Source: Actinomycetota bacterium (GTDB lineage Bacteria; Actinomycetota; Acidimicrobiia; Acidimicrobiales; JAMCPD01). From it: a DNA stretch of 64,000 nucleotides. The notes under the pieces were generated by a model that worked only from the letters and a program-made list of their open reading frames with translations, had not been told where the DNA came from and did not search any database. Both the position numbers and the translations under genes were made by a program. Below are positions 63,266 through 64,000 of this stretch, piece by piece. Within the stretch, counting starts at the first letter, position 1. The number at the start of each line of letters is the position of its first letter. The DNA lies in assembly GCA_023379935.1 (NCBI GenBank), contig JAMCPD010000003.1:1-64000 (forward strand). The letters are read 5' to 3'.

Positions 63266-64000
63266 TGTGAAAACCTCTTGGTTGGCAGTGACGATGTCAA
63301 GTCTAAAAACACGTCTTCAAGACTTGAGCGCTGTTCAACAAGCTCACTCAGAACAATCCCGTTATCAGCTGCCAACTGCCCAACCTTCAAAGCATTGATC
63401 CCCTCGTCCTTTCCTGTAACAAGTACAGTTTGTTGTGCCAAAACCTCTATATTGACACCAAAAGGCTCCAACACCTTTACCAGCTTGTCTATCTGGGGAG
63501 AAGTAACCCTGAGCGATGTAGTAGTTCTGGACAACAACTCCCCTACAGGCGCTTGGGCGACAAGACGACCCTGAGAAATAACGACTACATCATCTACCAA
63601 CTGAGCTATTTCAGCCAAGACATGACTTGAAATAAAGACGGTATTACCACCTGACACATAGGAGCGTAAAAACTGGCGCAACCAGTGAATACCTTGCGGA
63701 TCAAGCCCATTGGCCGGTTCATCGAGTATCAAGATCGGAGGGTTTCCCATCAAAGCGGCGGCTAAACTTAATCGTTGGCGCATACCAAAGGAAAAGGTTT
63801 TAACCCGAGACTTGGCCACGTCGTAGAGCCCAACCAAATTGAGTACTTCATCTATCCGTGTATACGAAAAGCCCATACAAGCGGCCGAAATCTTGAGAGA
63901 ATCTCTAGCCTTTCGTGCAGGATGAAACGGGGGGTTTTCAATAACAGCACCCACTACAGCCAAGGGGGTGTCCAGTTGTTTATATTCCTGTCCATAAACC
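63262..64000 (-). CDS. ABC transporter ATP-binding protein (BcrA-type), cut by the window edge
   Basis: ATPase partner of the permease. The frame stays open to the end of the window (VYGQEYKQLDTPLAVVGAV upstream of the track's TTG at 63963), so the true start and the Walker A motif lie beyond 64000. Visible parts are VIENPPFHPARKARDSL, the signature FSFGMRQRLSLAAAL, Walker B ILILDEPANGLDPQG, and SSHVLAEIAQLVDDVVVISQGRLV, typical of bacitracin-type (BcrA) exporters. It overlaps the permease by 4 bases. Confidence 0.93.
   Translation of the reverse strand, partial: VYGQEYKQLDTPLAVVGAVIENPPFHPARKARDSLKISAACMGFSYTRIDEVLNLVGLYDVAKSRVKTFSFGMRQRLSLAAALMGNPPILILDEPANGLDPQGIHWLRQFLRSYVSGGNTVFISSHVLAEIAQLVDDVVVISQGRLVAQAPVGELLSRTTTSLRVTSPQIDKLVKVLEPFGVNIEVLAQQTVLVTGKDEGINALKVGQLAADNGIVLSELVEQRSSLEDVFLDLTSSLPTKRFSQ

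Overview
The window looks like a chromosomal segment of a low-to-moderate G+C actinobacterium (by eye the mid-40s percent; not computed). The clues are a resuscitation-promoting-factor-type transglycosylase, a GTP-dependent PEP carboxykinase, a mycobacterial-style SerC, a PimB-like mannosyltransferase, a fused biotin carboxylase/BCCP subunit and a bacterial type A RNase P RNA. I favour the Acidimicrobiia, partly because of the secreted protein with repeated RICDTR-type domains, but this is inference. No transposase, prophage or CRISPR array is visible; the region reads as core genome with some lineage-specific surface genes.

Layout. 0.2-9.1 kb: type IV pilus assembly genes (pilB, a PilT-like ATPase with a long N-terminal extension, pilC, a divergent pilD-like gene, a standard-size pilT). 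9.2-18.2 kb: a large secreted CAP/TIG protein, a DedA protein, tRNA-Pro(GGG), a zinc-ribbon membrane protein, an Rpf-like protein, a biotin carboxylase subunit, an M20 amidohydrolase and the first type IV pilin. 18.5-29.4 kb: amino-acid biosynthesis (cimA, ilvE, leuB, greA, leuC, leuD, leuA, ilvC, serC). 29.6-33.1 kb: two paralogous GT-C-like membrane proteins sharing long blocks of identical DNA, then a second pilin. 33.4-40.9 kb: a candidate structured RNA, aminotransferase-serA-PAP2, a diguanylate cyclase, and ilvBN with a leader peptide and attenuator. 41-47.2 kb: a V4R/GAF/GGDEF protein and a giant subtilase-like lipoprotein with altered catalytic residues. 47.3-54.7 kb: pimB-like, uvrB, coaE, a GT2 glycosyltransferase, thiL and pckG. 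54.8-64 kb: two ABC-2 exporter modules, a phospholipase C-like lipoprotein, a nitronate monooxygenase, a ThDP enzyme, rnpB and a small ORF.

How the genes fit together. CimA makes citramalate from pyruvate and acetyl-CoA, so isoleucine could be made without threonine deaminase. LeuA, LeuCD and LeuB cover leucine, with LeuCD and LeuB also serving the citramalate branch. IlvBN, IlvC and IlvE supply the shared steps; ilvD is not in the window. SerA and SerC supply serine. The pilus ATPases, the two pilins and two GGDEF proteins suggest surface motility or adhesion under c-di-GMP control; PilB carries an N-terminal domain resembling the c-di-GMP-binding MshEN domain.

Points for a second look: (i) 10-21 nt tandem duplications recur across the window, in multiples of 3 inside genes and mostly other lengths outside; (ii) a probable 17-codon ilvB leader peptide with Ile/Val/Leu codons and an intrinsic terminator; (iii) a 129-nt unassigned foldable element upstream of the aminotransferase-serA genes; (iv) a PilD homologue lacking both catalytic aspartates; (v) a subtilase-like protein with Thr at the Ser position and Asp at the oxyanion Asn position; (vi) recent gene conversion between the two GT-C paralogues. 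Positions 1-209 hold nothing I can support.
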